From Micromonospora ferruginea (GTDB taxonomy: Bacteria; Actinomycetota; Actinomycetes; Mycobacteriales; Micromonosporaceae): a stretch of DNA of 64,000 nucleotides. The notes under the pieces are model-generated. The model was not told the origin of the DNA, ran no database searches, and was given only the letters and a program-made list of their open reading frames with translations. Position 1 is the first letter of the stretch. Each line of letters starts with the position of its first letter. Shown here piece after piece: positions 62,813-64,000 of the stretch. Location of the stretch: contig NZ_CP059322.2 in NCBI RefSeq assembly GCF_013694245.2, positions 4,657,001-4,721,000 of the forward strand, in the 5' to 3' direction. A program made the translations under genes and the position numbers.

Positions 62813-63904
62813 TCACTTGGTCGGCTGGGCCTTCGAGGTGACCGTGATGGTGCCGGCGGCGATGTCCGCCTTGATCTTGTCGACCTCGGCCTTCAGGTCC
62901 GCCGGGACCTTGCTGTCGAAGTCGTGGTACGGCGCGATGGAGACACCGGTGTTGGCCAGGGTGCCCACGAAGCCCGGGGTGGACTGGAGCTTCTCGCCAC
63001 CGGCGGCCTTCACCACGGCCTCCTTGACGGCCTCCGGGATGTTCTTGACGACCGTGGTCACGATCGCCGAGCAGTCCGGGGTGCTCTCGCAGCCGTCGAC
63101 GTCGACCCAGACGACCGAGTACTTGCCGCCCGAGGCCTTGGCCGCGGAGGTGGTGCCGAGGCCGGCGCCACCGGCGACCGGCATGATGATGTCGGCGCCC
63201 TGGGCGACCAGCGCGTCGGAGACCTTCTTGCCCTCGTCCTGCTTGACGAAGTCGTTGGTGAAGGAGCCCTTCTGGGTGGCCTTGTCCCAGCCGATGACCG
63301 AGACGTTCTTGTTCTTGGCCTTGTTGTAGTACGCCACGCCGTCGGCGAAGCCGTCCATGAAGATGGTGACCGGCGGGATCGGCAGGCCGCCGTAGGTGCC
63401 CACCTTGCCGGTCTTGCTCATCCCGGCGGCGAGGTAGCCGGCCTGGAACGCGGCCTGCGCGGTGTCGAACTGCATCGGGTAGATGTTGCCCACACCCGGG
63501 TTGGCGTCGACGATCGCGAACTGCTGGTTCGGGTTCGCGGCGGCGGCCTTCTTGGTGGCGTCCGACATCAGGCCACCGACGGCCAGGATGAAGTCGCACT
63601 TCTGGTTGACGAACCCGGTCAGGTTGACCTCGTAGTCCGCCTCGGCCTTCGACTGCACGTTCTTGATGTCGATGTTGTCGTTCTCCTTCTTCGCCTCCTG
63701 GAGGCCCTTCCAGGCCGAGGTGTTGAAGGACTTGTCGTCGATGCCACCGACGTCGGTCACCATGCAGGCGCTGTACTTCTTGCCGCCAGTGCCGCCGGCG
63801 TCGTTCTTGTCGTCGTCCGGAGCCTCACCACACGCGGCGGCGCCCAGCACGAGGCCACCCGCCACGAAGGCGGAGGCGATCCGCATCCCACGCACAGAGC
63901 GCAA
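62813..63904 (-). CDS. bmpA: BMP family substrate-binding lipoprotein (nucleoside importer)
   Basis: 363 residues from TTG 63904, with AAGGAG five nt upstream (63910-63915). The signal peptide ends in VLGAAACGEAP (lipobox Cys). BMP domain: SACMVTDVGGIDDKSFNTSAWKGLQEAK, then QKCDFILAVGGLMSDATKKAAAANPNQQFAIVDANPG and FQAGYLAAGMSKTGKVGTYGG. These proteins bind purine or pyrimidine nucleosides (PnrA in spirochaetes and BmpA in lactococci). Followed by the ATPase and two permeases, which completes a nucleoside ABC importer next to cdd, deoA and add. Confidence 0.92.
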   Translation of the reverse strand: MRSVRGMRIASAFVAGGLVLGAAACGEAPDDDKNDAGGTGGKKYSACMVTDVGGIDDKSFNTSAWKGLQEAKKENDNIDIKNVQSKAEADYEVNLTGFVNQKCDFILAVGGLMSDATKKAAAANPNQQFAIVDANPGVGNIYPMQFDTAQAAFQAGYLAAGMSKTGKVGTYGGLPIPPVTIFMDGFADGVAYYNKAKNKNVSVIGWDKATQKGSFTNDFVKQDEGKKVSDALVAQGADIIMPVAGGAGLGTTSAAKASGGKYSVVWVDVDGCESTPDCSAIVTTVVKNIPEAVKEAVVKAAGGEKLQSTPGFVGTLANTGVSIAPYHDFDSKVPADLKAEVDKIKADIAAGTITVTSKAQPTK

Positions 63905-64000
63905 GACGTCTCCTTCCCATTGCGCCCGCGTCGTGCGCGGTACGCATGCCCTTGCGCCGGCCTGCGGTATGCCGCCGGCGTCCCACGTTACGGACGGGAG
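63905..64000 (-). promoter_or_regulatory. bmpA upstream region
   Basis: Holds the AAGGAG ribosome-binding site and, further from the start, short inverted GCCGGC and GCCGCCGGC segments. No recognised riboswitch or clear promoter was found, and the window ends here. Confidence 0.3.

Noticed and set aside
63905..64000. Nucleoside or purine riboswitch upstream of bmpA
   Set aside because: No conserved purine or preQ-type element could be recognised in the short stretch available.

Overview
The window is very GC-rich, mostly coding, and uses many GTG starts and leaderless-looking promoters. That points to an actinomycete. A conservon, a PhzF-family protein, F420/PPOX-type and BMP-type genes, and a GTTAAGCGGGGCCCC repeat family (which I associate from memory with Micromonosporaceae) suggest Micromonospora or a close relative. 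No rRNA, tRNA, CRISPR array, intact insertion sequence or prophage was seen.

Layout. 1-8.2 kb: end of a GuaB1-type gene, then two multidrug modules (MFS pump with divergent MarR; MarR with a heterodimeric ABC exporter). 8.2-13.1 kb: a short threonyl-tRNA synthetase behind a Thr-codon leader peptide, a DedA protein fused in frame to a duplicated antitoxin fragment, a HigBA-like toxin-antitoxin pair, a DUF998 protein and a PhzF protein. 13.1-31.7 kb: LpdA-type quinone reductase, gamma-glutamylcyclotransferase-like protein, M20 amidohydrolase, mutase, Ser/Thr kinase, phosphomannomutase, GPP34, upp, deoC and two aldehyde dehydrogenase genes. 31.7-40.2 kb: BlaI/BlaR-like pair, cydABDC, a membrane protein and a PadR regulator. 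40.3-50.5 kb: acidic protein, an 800-residue proline-rich protein, a substrate-binding lipoprotein and the conservon cvnABCD. 50.6-64 kb: kinase-like protein, add, a flavin-enzyme cluster, MarR with an RlmA-like methyltransferase, deoA, cdd and a complete BMP-type nucleoside ABC importer.

How it fits together. The backbone is nucleoside salvage: uptake (bmpA, ATPase, two permeases), deamination (cdd, add), phosphorolysis (deoA), base rescue (upp), deoxyribose-phosphate cleavage (deoC), aldehyde oxidation and phosphopentose/hexose mutase (pmmB). The order lpdA, GGCT-like gene, M20, pmmB, upp, add, deoA, cdd parallels the Rv3303c-Rv3315c region of Mycobacterium tuberculosis (recalled, not searched). 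Between these conserved genes lie accessory modules for efflux, respiration (cytochrome bd), toxin-antitoxin and signalling.

The observations most worth following are: a 17-residue leader peptide with Thr-Thr-Thr and a hairpin upstream of an editing-less thrS; a C-terminal sequence motif shared by the conservon kinase and the neighbouring 800-residue protein; a matching palindrome upstream of cydA and at the PadR start; the in-frame DedA-antitoxin fusion; and a probable CTG start for the importer ATPase.
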